Notes under the pieces: model-generated
Seen by the model: only the letters and a program-made list of their open reading frames with translations
Told to the model about the DNA's origin: nothing
Database searches by the model: none
In this document: one piece after another, positions 1 through 5,828 of the stretch
Numbering within the stretch: the first letter of the stretch is position 1
Layout: each line of letters begins with the position of its first letter
From: a virus
Strand: one strand, 5' to 3'
IMG/VR virus record: IMGVR_UViG_3300045051_000222
Coordinates: 1 to 35,248 of that record
DNA length: 35,248 bases
Translations under genes and position numbers: made by a program

Positions 1-127
1 CCACCTCCTATGACGCGAATGAATAGCGCACGCAATAGAAAAGCAAATAGTTTTTAAAAAATGATAAAAATTATTCCTGAAAATACAACGAGAAAAAAAA
101 TATCGAAAAAAAGTGAAAAAAGTTCGA
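1..127. repeat. Left copy of 127-bp terminal direct repeat (circular contig overlap)
   Basis: These bases are identical to 35122-35248. An exact repeat at both contig ends whose length equals a common assembler k-mer is the usual sign of a circularised or circularly permuted genome, so this is probably one locus read twice. The segment is very AT-rich and lies between the leftward gene 34604-35119 and the rightward promoter at 214. A physical terminal redundancy is less likely, because the repeat begins inside the ribosome-binding site of the minus-strand gene. Confidence 0.9.
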
Positions 128-213
128 TTTCTGTAAGTCACAGGATATCAACATAAATATGAGTTTTTGAGGGTATGGGGGGCCTGGATACACCTCAAGC
201 AGTGGCAATCGAC

Positions 214-242
214 TTGACATCGATGACGAAAAAGGCTATATT
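214..242 (+). promoter_or_regulatory. Strong sigma-70 promoter, rightward
   Basis: A perfect -35 box TTGACA (214-219) is followed by exactly 17 bp and a -10 box TATATT (237-242), predicting a start near 249-250. It is the only near-consensus promoter I found in the genome. It points into the whole rightward gene array, with the first intrinsic terminator at 476-517. It is probably the main early promoter or the promoter of a short leader RNA. The -10 box lies in the centre of a large dyad, so it is likely controlled by a bound protein. Confidence 0.8.
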
Positions 243-259
243 AGCCTCACTTCGTCATC
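222..259. promoter_or_regulatory. Nested dyad (operator-like) centred on the -10 box
   Basis: The outer arms GATGACGAA (222-230) and TTCGTCATC (251-259) are perfect 9-bp inverted repeats. Inside them AGGCTA (233-238) and TAGCCT (242-247) form a second perfect inverted repeat around TAT. Both share a centre near base 240, on the -10 box of the promoter. A dimeric or tetrameric repressor here would block polymerase. The arm GATGACG recurs at 339-345. No cognate repressor is identified; if read through from upstream, the same sequence would fold as an RNA hairpin. Confidence 0.65.
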
Positions 260-263
260 GCGC

Positions 264-340
264 TGTCGGGATGGTGAGAGTTGAACTCACGGCCTCTTGG
301 TCCCGAACCAAGAGACCGGAGAAAGACACTCGAATCCTGA
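264..340 (-). tRNA. tRNA-Pro(CGG)-like sequence with intact 3' half and degenerate 5' half; candidate attP
   Basis: Read on the minus strand, this holds a 5-bp anticodon stem (CTTGG/CCAAG, extendable to 7 bp) with loop TTCGGGA, the proline CGG anticodon loop. It is followed by a 5-base variable loop, a perfect T arm (GTGAG, loop TTCAACT, CTCAC) and a 3' acceptor strand CATCCCG plus A (266-273). The 5' half does not fit: the acceptor strand near 333-339 leaves two mismatches, and no D stem or GG-containing D loop can be drawn. CCA is not encoded. A good 3' half from the anticodon arm to the end is the classic footprint of a phage attachment site in a host tRNA gene, and a tyrosine integrase is present. 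A decayed phage tRNA is the alternative. Confidence 0.5.
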
Positions 341-475
341 TGACGCGAGGACGTTGAATACGTCGCTTGAGGTCGTCAATGATTCGTGGTGTTTCTGCTA
401 CTAGCTTTTCTTTTTCAAATTCAAATCATTCACACGGAAAAAAATCTGCTTTCACCGGCAGGTACACCACGAATA

Positions 476-517
476 GCCCCGTCATGTGTAGCAGCGTGAC
501 GGGGCCCTTTATTTTTT
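476..517 (+). terminator. Intrinsic terminator
   Basis: A perfect 9-bp stem GCCCCGTCA (476-484) / TGACGGGGC (497-505) with a 12-base loop is followed by CCTTTATTTTTT. It sits about 230 bases after the predicted start of the strong promoter, before the first candidate gene, so it would either end a short RNA or attenuate the early operon. Confidence 0.8.
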
Positions 518-530
518 GCGGGGTGTACCA

Positions 531-791
531 ATGCTCGACGAACGCAAGTTAAACCGCCTGACACGACTCCTGGCCGATGCTGTTGAGCCGGGACGAAATA
601 TCGGTGATGCCCAAACGCGGACTGCGGTGCCGGTGACGATCCGGCAGGGCCTCGGTAACAGCCAGACGCGTGATTCCTTAAATTGGTCCTCCGATTTCGT
701 GGGGGAACTATTTAAGGAGGGGGTCTCGGAATCCCCCCTCCTTACCCTTCTTTTGGATTCATTTTTCGGCTTTAAATACAGGAGGCAATAA
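531..791 (+). CDS. Small hypothetical protein (doubtful)
   Basis: An 86-residue reading frame begins MLDERKLNRLTRLLADAVEP. The ATG at 531 follows GGGGTGTACCA, which resembles the GAGGTGTACC ahead of the Erf gene at 2376. The stop at 789-791 overlaps the next ATG (TAATG), as in real gene pairs here. Against it, a strong GC hairpin (714-743) lies inside the frame, and the product from about residue 60 on looks like translated structure. The first half could be a short helical protein. The frame can be opened upstream with a TTG at 516, but that lies in the terminator T-run. No family is recognised. Confidence 0.3.
   Translation: MLDERKLNRLTRLLADAVEPGRNIGDAQTRTAVPVTIRQGLGNSQTRDSLNWSSDFVGELFKEGVSESPLLTLLLDSFFGFKYRRQ
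714..743 (+). promoter_or_regulatory. Strong hairpin with GGA in the loop; terminator or RNA-binding site
   Basis: AAGGAGGGGG (714-723) pairs with CCCCCCTCCTT (733-743) around a loop containing CGGA. The downstream tract ACCCTTCTTTT is only moderately T-rich, so it is at best a weak terminator. It lies about 48 bases before the ATG of the repeat gene at 791, whose ribosome site AGGAGG (779-785) is another GGA. A hairpin-loop GGA plus a GGA in the Shine-Dalgarno is the arrangement CsrA proteins bind, and this phage encodes a CsrA. Confidence 0.45.
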
Positions 792-1876
792 TGAAAAAAT
801 CAGAAATTTTTAAAGGTGATTTGGTTGCTGAACCTGGAAAGGTCTATAACTACAGCGAGATCACCGGCTACATCGACGCCCGCGGAGCGGACACGAAGAC
901 GGCATTCCCGAAGCTGACGAGCGTGGGCGGCTACATCGACGCCAGCGGAGCGGACACGAAGACGGCATTCCCGAAGCTGACGAGCGTGGGCGGCTACATC
1001 GACGCCCGCGGAGCGGACACGAAGACGGCATTCCCGAAGCTGACGAGCGTGGGCGGCTCCATCTACGCCAGCGGAGCGGACACGAAGACGGCATTCCCGA
1101 AGCTGACGAGCGTGGGCGGCTCCATCTACGCCAGCGGAGCGGACACGAAGACGGCATTCCCGAAGCTGACGAGCGTGGGCGGCTCCATCTACGCCAGCGG
1201 AGCGGACACGAAGACGGCATTCCCGAAGCTGACGAGCGTGGGCGGCTACATCGACGCCCGCGGAGCGGACACGAAGACGGCATTCCCGAAGCTGACGAGC
1301 GTGGGCGGCTCCATCTACGCCAGCGGAGCGGACACGAAGACGGCATTCCCGAAGCTGACGAGCGTGGGCGGCTACATCGACGCCAGCGGTGATTTTTCTA
1401 ACGTTAAACAAACCGACCAGACAGCATCGGCACGGTGCGAAAATGCCCTGCTCAAGTCGTTCGAGGCGCAGGGGTTCTCATACGCAGATAGAATCCTGGC
1501 CAAGATCATTTCCCGCAAGGGGCCAGTAGCTCACGTCCAGATATGCGGCAAGACTGAGATTTCGTGTCTCGTTACGGACGGCGAAGTGTTTTCGCACGGG
1601 AAAAACCTGCGCGAGGCCAGGGACGGGTTGCTATTCAAGATCGGCAAGCGTGATCCGTCAGAGTTCAAGTCCTGGACGCTCGACAAGGTTGTTACGAAAC
1701 GAGACGCGATTCGAGCCTATCGTATCATAACCGGAGCGTGTGAGGGTGGCGTCCGGGCGTGGATGGAACAGCGCGAAACACCGGAATCATTGAAGGTGAG
1801 CGAAATCATCAAGATCACGAAGGGCGCATATGGAGCGGATACGTTCTCCGCATTCTTTAATAAGGGGCAGAAATAA
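791..1876 (+). CDS. Tandem-repeat beta-solenoid-like protein with a conserved phage C-terminal domain
   Basis: The 361-residue protein has three parts: about 26 N-terminal residues, eight 21-residue repeats plus a partial ninth (residues 27-200), and a C-terminal domain (about 205-361). Each repeat carries the core GADTKTAFPKLTSVGG. A regular Leu/Val/Gly ladder of this kind suggests a beta-solenoid or LRR-like coil. The C-terminal part, with SHGKNLREARDGLLFKI and AYRIITGACEGGVRAWME, resembles a domain I recall in many phage and prophage proteins of unknown function, often after pentapeptide or other coil repeats. RBS is AGGAGG at 779-785. The stop overlaps the next ATG. Function unknown; a variable-length binding surface is an inference. 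Confidence 0.8.
   Translation: MKKSEIFKGDLVAEPGKVYNYSEITGYIDARGADTKTAFPKLTSVGGYIDASGADTKTAFPKLTSVGGYIDARGADTKTAFPKLTSVGGSIYASGADTKTAFPKLTSVGGSIYASGADTKTAFPKLTSVGGSIYASGADTKTAFPKLTSVGGYIDARGADTKTAFPKLTSVGGSIYASGADTKTAFPKLTSVGGYIDASGDFSNVKQTDQTASARCENALLKSFEAQGFSYADRILAKIISRKGPVAHVQICGKTEISCLVTDGEVFSHGKNLREARDGLLFKIGKRDPSEFKSWTLDKVVTKRDAIRAYRIITGACEGGVRAWMEQRETPESLKVSEIIKITKGAYGADTFSAFFNKGQK
869..1390 (+). repeat. 63-bp tandem repeats, 8 full copies plus a partial ninth
   Basis: Unit boundaries are 869, 932, 995, 1058, 1121, 1184, 1247 and 1310, with a partial unit from 1373. Differences between copies fall in one short window at the start of each unit, encoding YIDAR, YIDAS or SIYAS. The order is YIDAR, YIDAS, YIDAR, SIYAS x3, YIDAR, SIYAS, then a final YIDAS. 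The remaining roughly 47 bases appear identical in all copies, pointing to recent expansion or continuing homogenisation. Copy number may be collapsed or misassembled in short-read data. Confidence 0.95.
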
Positions 1877-2061
1877 TGAGCATCAAACCGGAAAGCGCGC
1901 GAGACTGGAACGCGGCCCGCGAGAGGCAGTTGACCGACTACCTGACCGAACACGATGAAATCGAATCGCCCGTTGAGTTCGTGTTCGTCGGGCTTGCGAA
2001 GGACCTGACCAGCGAGAAGATCGAGGAGCTGATGACGAATAAAAAAGGAGGCCAGAAATGA
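1876..2061 (+). CDS. Small acidic hypothetical protein
   Basis: This 61-residue protein (MSIKPESARDWNAARERQLT...) is rich in Glu, Asp and Arg and predicted helical. The region around LTSEKIEELM looks like an amphipathic helix. No family is recognised. Its ATG overlaps the stop of the repeat gene (TAATG), and its stop overlaps the next ATG (ATGA), so it sits in a translationally coupled run from 791 to 2363. Being bracketed by two such overlaps is the main evidence that it is real. Confidence 0.65.
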   Translation: MSIKPESARDWNAARERQLTDYLTEHDEIESPVEFVFVGLAKDLTSEKIEELMTNKKGGQK

Positions 2062-2363
2062 GCCCGCTATCTGAACTGTGTCAGGACTGCGGCGGGTTTG
2101 GTGTGAACCCTTCTCGATATCCGGAAGAGGATATATGCGCGAACTGCGCCGGAACTGGTGCGGAGCCCGCAGGTCCGATATCAGAGCAGATCGTATGCGA
2201 ACACGCCTTTCATTGCAATAACGTGGATTGCGTGGGGCAGACCGGCCGCCGCGCTGATCCCGACGAGGCCAAGTTTGGGCCAAATCTTTGCGGGCTTATT
2301 GGTGGCGTTGTCCAGGCCGTTGAGGACATAGCTCCAAATCCAACATTCGCAAGAAAAATTTAA
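2058..2363 (+). CDS. Cys-rich zinc-binding-like small protein
   Basis: The 101-residue protein carries two DnaJ-type zinc repeats, CQDCGGFG (about residues 8-15) and CANCAGTG (about 27-34), followed by VCEHAFHCNNVDC (about 46-58). The last motif closely matches one in the product of 6995-7243 (ICEHAYHCEEVDC). DnaJ-like CxxCxGxG pairs bind zinc. The second motif may be a separate metal knuckle. The C-terminal 40 residues have no recognisable fold. RBS AGGAGG lies inside the previous gene and the start overlaps it (ATGA). Function unknown. Confidence 0.7.
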   Translation: MSPLSELCQDCGGFGVNPSRYPEEDICANCAGTGAEPAGPISEQIVCEHAFHCNNVDCVGQTGRRADPDEAKFGPNLCGLIGGVVQAVEDIAPNPTFARKI

Positions 2364-2375
2364 ACGAGGTGTACC

Positions 2376-3113
2376 ATGAATAACGAGAACAACAAGGTTT
2401 TAGAATTGGAAAGGGGATCGTTAACGCCAATGGAATTGATCCGTCAGGCCGTGGAGAAAGGGACCGGCATCGACGTAGTCGAGAAGCTGATGGACCTCAA
2501 TGATAGGTTCCTGAAAGCGGAGGCGAAAAGGGAGTTCGACGAAGCCATGTCAAAATTTCAGGACAATCCTCCTATCATCTACAAGTCCAAGCAAGTGTCA
2601 TTCGACGGAGGATCGAACCCGGCCTATTCATTCGCACCGCTCCAGACAGTCATAACGGAGGTCCGGAAGGTTGCGTCCCCGCTGGGTCTGTCATTTCACT
2701 GGGAATCAGCGGTCAGCGGAGACAAGACCAGGATCACGTGCATCGTCACGCACACGAAGGGACATTCCAGGTCGAGCTATCTAGAGGCCGGTCTCGACCA
2801 GAGCGGAAAAAAGAACCCAATACAGGGTATGGGATCGAGTATTTCCTACATGAAGCGGTACACGCTGGAACTCGTTTTCGGTCTTTCGGCGTTCGATGAC
2901 GATACGGACGGCCACATCAAAATGGATACCAATGCGTTCACTGATTTCGTCAACGCGATGAAATCGGCATCCACCGTTGAGGAGCTGAAAGACAGGTACG
3001 CGGAAGCCTATAGGTCGGCGGTCAAGGCGAAGGACGGAAACGCCACACTCCAGATCATCGCCGCCAACCAGGCCAGGTACACCGAGTTGACAAAGGCGAA
3101 GGTGAAGAAGTGA
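2376..3113 (+). CDS. erf: Erf-family single-strand annealing protein
   Basis: At 245 residues this matches ERF-superfamily recombinases in size and motif. The central GMGSSISYMKRYTLELVFGL followed by DDDTDG (about residues 149-180) is the family's hallmark. Erf-like proteins form rings on single-stranded DNA and anneal complementary strands, in phage recombination and in genome circularisation or concatemer formation. The gene is followed, with a GTGA overlap, by a YqaJ exonuclease and then SSB: a classic annealase-exonuclease-SSB module like lambda Red or P22 Erf. RBS is GAGGTG ahead of the ATG. Confidence 0.92.
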   Translation: MNNENNKVLELERGSLTPMELIRQAVEKGTGIDVVEKLMDLNDRFLKAEAKREFDEAMSKFQDNPPIIYKSKQVSFDGGSNPAYSFAPLQTVITEVRKVASPLGLSFHWESAVSGDKTRITCIVTHTKGHSRSSYLEAGLDQSGKKNPIQGMGSSISYMKRYTLELVFGLSAFDDDTDGHIKMDTNAFTDFVNAMKSASTVEELKDRYAEAYRSAVKAKDGNATLQIIAANQARYTELTKAKVKK

Positions 3114-3730
3114 AAATCATCGATTGCGAACAAGGAAGCCTGGAGTGGCGCAAGGCCCGGGCCGGGCTGGTCACGGCCAGCATGGTCAGTTCGGTTACTG
3201 CCAAGAAGGACTCGGCCAAGAGGAACGACTACCTATTCCAGATTGTCAGCGAGATCCTGACCGGAGAACCCATCGAGGAGGGTTTCGTCAGCAAGCACAT
3301 GGAGTGGGGGACCGCTCACGAGCCTTTCGCGCGCGGTGCGTACGAGGTCAGGACCGGAGTGACAACCGAGCGCGTAGGTTTTTGCGCGCACGACACGTTG
3401 AGGTCCGGAGCAAGTCCTGACGGATTCGTGGGTAAACACGGACTGGTCGAGATCAAGTGTCCCAAGACCGGAACTCACGTCAAGTACCTTATCGACAACA
3501 AGCCTCCGACGCAATACCTGGACCAGATGCATTGGCAGATGGCTGTCACGGGGCGCAAGTGGTGCGATTTCGTCTCCTTTGATCCGAGGCTAGACGATGA
3601 CAATCAGCTGTTCATAGTCAGGCTCAACCGGGACGAGGAATACATCAACTACCTCACGAAGGAAATCATCGACTTTCTGGATGAGGTTGACTCGACAATC
3701 AAAAAACTAAAATCAAGGAGGTCTAAGTGA
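3110..3730 (+). CDS. YqaJ-like (lambda-exonuclease family) recombination nuclease
   Basis: This 206-residue PD-(D/E)XK nuclease is the exonuclease partner of Erf. Visible features are an N-terminal GSLEWRKARAGLVTAS, EWGTAHEPFAR (about 65-75), the catalytic SPDG with D104, and VEIKCPK with E114 and K116, followed by QYLDQMHWQMAVTG and CDFVSFDPR, all typical of YqaJ proteins. It would resect 5' strands of double-stranded DNA to give the tails Erf anneals. Start is GTG at 3110, overlapping the erf stop by four bases. The stop overlaps the GTG of ssb the same way. Confidence 0.92.
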   Translation: MKIIDCEQGSLEWRKARAGLVTASMVSSVTAKKDSAKRNDYLFQIVSEILTGEPIEEGFVSKHMEWGTAHEPFARGAYEVRTGVTTERVGFCAHDTLRSGASPDGFVGKHGLVEIKCPKTGTHVKYLIDNKPPTQYLDQMHWQMAVTGRKWCDFVSFDPRLDDDNQLFIVRLNRDEEYINYLTKEIIDFLDEVDSTIKKLKSRRSK

Positions 3731-4212
3731 AAGACGCCAACTTTTTGATCCTGACAGGGCGACTCGGGAAGGATTCGGAGCTGTCAAGTACCAGGAACGG
3801 CTCCGCTATCTTAAAATTCTCGATTGCCAACAACAGGCCTGACCGCAAACAGCAGGACGGGACATGGCAGAAGCAACCGCCAAACTGGTTCAACATCACC
3901 ATGTTTGGCACCAGGGCTTCCGCGCTCAATCCGTACCTGGTCAAAGGCCAGACCGTCGTGCTGGAGTGTCATCTGGACGCACGGTCGTGGGATGACAAGG
4001 CGACCGGCCAGAAGAGATACAACACCGGCATTATCGCCGACGAGGTGTATCTGACCGGGGGCAAACGGGATCAGTCCAGCGGAACGACAAACGCAAGACC
4101 GGCGGGCTCCGACTACAGGCAGAACGGAGCACAGGCGAGCCCGGCGGAAGTCCCCGAAGACGCGTTCCCGCCGCCAAACGACATCGCGCCAGACGAAGAA
4201 ATACAATTCTAA
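3727..4212 (+). CDS. ssb: Single-stranded DNA-binding protein
   Basis: The 161-residue protein has an N-terminal OB fold (about 1-112: NFLILTGRLGKDSEL, FSIANNRP, WFNITMFGTRA, VLECHLDARSW, EVYLTGG). A Pro/Gly/Ala-rich linker and an acidic tip ending PDEEIQF follow. The tip resembles the bacterial SSB tail DDDIPF that recruits partner enzymes. It coats single-stranded DNA made by the exonuclease and during replication. GTG start, overlapping the exonuclease stop (GTGA). An intrinsic terminator follows 40 bases later, closing the recombination operon. Confidence 0.95.
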   Translation: MKDANFLILTGRLGKDSELSSTRNGSAILKFSIANNRPDRKQQDGTWQKQPPNWFNITMFGTRASALNPYLVKGQTVVLECHLDARSWDDKATGQKRYNTGIIADEVYLTGGKRDQSSGTTNARPAGSDYRQNGAQASPAEVPEDAFPPPNDIAPDEEIQF

Positions 4213-4251
4213 CTAAGGAGGTCCCGAAGACGAATCTGCGATGACACTCGG

Positions 4252-4282
4252 TCCCCCGGTCTTCACGGGCCGGGGGATTTTT
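4252..4282 (+). terminator. Intrinsic terminator after ssb
   Basis: TCCCCCGG (4252-4259) pairs with CCGGGGGA (4270-4277), followed by TTTTT. It separates the recombination operon (791-4212) from the replication block. An unused AAGGAGGT Shine-Dalgarno lies just after the ssb stop, upstream of the hairpin. Confidence 0.8.
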
Positions 4283-4313
4283 AAACGCACTACTATCTGG
4301 GAGGATGGCAACG

Positions 4314-4469
4314 ATGGAACAGGTGATGCTTGTAGATCCGAAAGGGAAGGACGTCATGGTTATAAGCAGGGACGAGGCCGACATCATCACGGGCCTCGAC
4401 ATACACAAGGGCTGGACGACACGCCGGCTGACCACCGCGGAGCGGAAGATCTACGAGGTGGCGGCATGA
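4314..4469 (+). CDS. Small hypothetical protein
   Basis: This 51-residue protein begins MEQVMLVDPKGKDVMVISRD. The ATG at 4314 has GGGAGG nine bases upstream; an in-frame ATG at 4305 is too close to that site. It ends by overlapping the next start (ATGA). The N-terminal half looks like beta strands, and the C-terminal half (GWTTRRLTTAERKIYEV) looks helical. No family is recognised. It is the first gene after the ssb terminator and probably belongs to the replication operon. Confidence 0.6.
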   Translation: MEQVMLVDPKGKDVMVISRDEADIITGLDIHKGWTTRRLTTAERKIYEVAA

Positions 4470-4720
4470 AAAACCAGAAAGGCCGCATTATGGATCTGCT
4501 GTCGGACCGCAGACCCCACACCAACCGCGAGCTGAATCAAATATGTTTCGCCTACTCGCAACGGATAGGCGAACTCAACAAGACCCTGCTCGCCAAAGGG
4601 TTGGTAATCACATCACGGAACGCTCCGCATGATTCCTCGCTGTGGTTCTATCAGCTCGAGGAGATAGACGAGTTCCGCACCGACGCGCAGGGGAACGGAC
4701 TGCTGAAGGGGGTGGCGTGA
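4466..4720 (+). CDS. Small winged-helix-like DNA-binding protein
   Basis: The 84-residue protein (MKNQKGRIMDLLSDRRPHTN...) has the pattern of a winged helix. The segment RIMDLLSDRRPHTNRELNQI is followed by a recognition-like helix, RIGELNKTLLAKG, and a strand pair VITSRNAP...SLWFYQL. This resembles phage proteins that remodel replication initiation or regulate transcription. It overlaps genes on both sides (ATGA, TGATG), next to the helicase loader, which favours a replication role. A reading frame open from 4241 leads into it, but the ATG at 4466 fits the operon's coupling pattern. Confidence 0.65.
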   Translation: MKNQKGRIMDLLSDRRPHTNRELNQICFAYSQRIGELNKTLLAKGLVITSRNAPHDSSLWFYQLEEIDEFRTDAQGNGLLKGVA

Positions 4721-5055
4721 TGGAGCCGGACTACAAAGCCCTTCACAAAATCTACAGCGACCACCTCCGGAAGTGGGGACTGTACGACCCGAAGGATTAC
4801 AGGCGCAAGGCGTCCGGAATCACGAAGAAGTTCACCGAGCTGTCCGAGCTGGCCCCCGAGAACTGCATCACCCCGGCGAGATTGTCCGAGGTCCTGGCCA
4901 GCGCGGAGCGGGAGCAGTTCTATGCGAAGGTCGGCTACAGTTTCCACGTCATCGCCAATGCCTGGCTGACGCTGTTGAGGAAGCCCGCCCGGGTCAGCCC
5001 GCGGGCCGAGAGCAGCGTGGACAAGTTCCTGGCTATGGACGGGGGTGCCGCGTGA
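4720..5055 (+). CDS. Hypothetical protein of the replication block
   Basis: The 111-residue, helix-rich protein (MEPDYKALHKIYSDHLRKWG...) has no recognisable catalytic motif. It contains a Lys-rich helix around DYRRKASGITKKF and a hydrophobic helix around VGYSFHVIANAWLTLLRK. It sits between a winged-helix-like protein and a DnaC-like loader, with one- to four-base overlaps on both sides (TGATG, GTGA). That position suggests a replication-initiation accessory, such as an origin-binding or loader-partner protein, but no sequence motif proves it. Confidence 0.55.
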   Translation: MEPDYKALHKIYSDHLRKWGLYDPKDYRRKASGITKKFTELSELAPENCITPARLSEVLASAEREQFYAKVGYSFHVIANAWLTLLRKPARVSPRAESSVDKFLAMDGGAA

Positions 5056-5828
5056 ACAAGGTGTGCATCGGATGCGGAAGACCCGAGGACCAGTGTGACT
5101 ACAGGGAGAAACCCGCATACATCGCCGGGGAGTTGGTCGGCATCAACAAGTCGTGCCGGGGCCGGGATGACCGGAACGAGAAGTGGACCAGGGACTATCT
5201 GCGCGAGATGAACGAGAGCGCTGCCGTCCGGGCGGCGAAGCACAAGTCATGGAACAGCATCACGGAGATCATCCCCATGCGCCACCGGATCAACCTCAAC
5301 GGCGGGGAGGAGATGTCGCGGATTTCCTCAACAATCCAGTACGTGGTCAGTCACTGGGACACCTACATCAGCACGAACCTGCTGTCGGTCGGGTGTTCCG
5401 CGATAGGCAAGTCATTCGACTACGCCTGGGCGCTCACCGAGTTGGACCGGCAGGGTAAGTGGCGGGTTAGCGACGATTTCGCATGGACCACCGTGAAGGG
5501 GATGTGTTCCGACATCATCAACGGAGACCGGGACGTCGAGTTCTACGGCGAGTGCCGAATCCTGGTCATCGAGGATTTACAACAGTGCGTCGGGAACGAG
5601 GCGCACATCCTCCAGGAAGTCGCTGACTACAGGGCCAACGGGGTGAACTACCCGATCTGGATGACCGCCACGATCACCCCGGACGAGCTGGAGGACAAGT
5701 TCGAGAGCGTGTCCCTCATCAACCGGCTGTTCCAGGTGGACGATCTGGACAAGGTCCCGCGCTACCAGCTCATCAACAAGATGAAAGATTCCTACTACCT
5801 GAATAGACTGAAAGCGAGGGCAGGATAA
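5052..5828 (+). CDS. DnaC-like AAA+ helicase loader with N-terminal Cys motif
   Basis: The 258-residue protein has a Cys-containing N terminus (CIGCG at 5-9, then C15 and C35), an atypical Walker A GCSAIGKS (114-121), Walker B ILVIED (170-175), a sensor-1-like TATIT (205-209) and SLINRLFQV (221-229). This is the layout of DnaC/DnaI loaders; DnaI also has a zinc-binding N-terminal domain. It would load the host replicative helicase, since no phage helicase, primase or polymerase is visible. Walker B has ED where loaders usually have DE. GTG at 5052 is chosen because it overlaps the preceding stop (GTGA); the frame is open further upstream. Confidence 0.8.
   Translation: MNKVCIGCGRPEDQCDYREKPAYIAGELVGINKSCRGRDDRNEKWTRDYLREMNESAAVRAAKHKSWNSITEIIPMRHRINLNGGEEMSRISSTIQYVVSHWDTYISTNLLSVGCSAIGKSFDYAWALTELDRQGKWRVSDDFAWTTVKGMCSDIINGDRDVEFYGECRILVIEDLQQCVGNEAHILQEVADYRANGVNYPIWMTATITPDELEDKFESVSLINRLFQVDDLDKVPRYQLINKMKDSYYLNRLKARAG

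Larger units (their letters stand above)
249..517 (+). ncRNA. Candidate structured leader or small RNA between promoter and terminator
   Basis: The stretch from the predicted start of the strong promoter to the intrinsic terminator holds no convincing gene and is rich in pairing. CGTCATC (253-259) and GGGAT (268-272) can pair with the continuous strand ATCCT-GATGACG (334-345). They enclose hairpins GTGAG/CTCAC (274-290) and CTCTTGG/CCAAGAG (294-314), which are the complement of the tRNA-Pro 3' half. Further on, CGTGGTGT (385-392) pairs with ACACCACG (464-471). The expected product is about 265 nt. It could be a free small RNA or the attenuated leader of the early operon. No known RNA family is recognised. 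Confidence 0.4.

Noticed and set aside
253-345. Class II tRNA on the plus strand
   Set aside because: CGTCATC/GATGACG could be an acceptor stem, but the anticodon loop lacks U33 and no T arm pairs; the T arm and anticodon loop fit only the minus strand.
175-357. 60-residue plus-strand frame across the promoter and tRNA-like region
   Set aside because: It runs through the -35/-10 boxes and the anti-tRNA hairpins, and has no ribosome site or protein-like composition.
869-1390. CRISPR array
   Set aside because: Repeats are directly adjacent with no spacers, in frame within a gene.
800-1411. Long minus-strand open frames across the repeat array
   Set aside because: The 63-bp unit is a multiple of three, so any frame without a stop in one unit stays open through all; the plus-strand gene has a ribosome site and a conserved C-terminal domain.
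4241-4466. N-terminal extension of the winged-helix-like protein from ATG 4241
   Set aside because: It would translate the ssb terminator hairpin; the His/Gly-rich product looks like a shadow of the 4314-4469 gene, and ATG 4466 has the usual four-base overlap.
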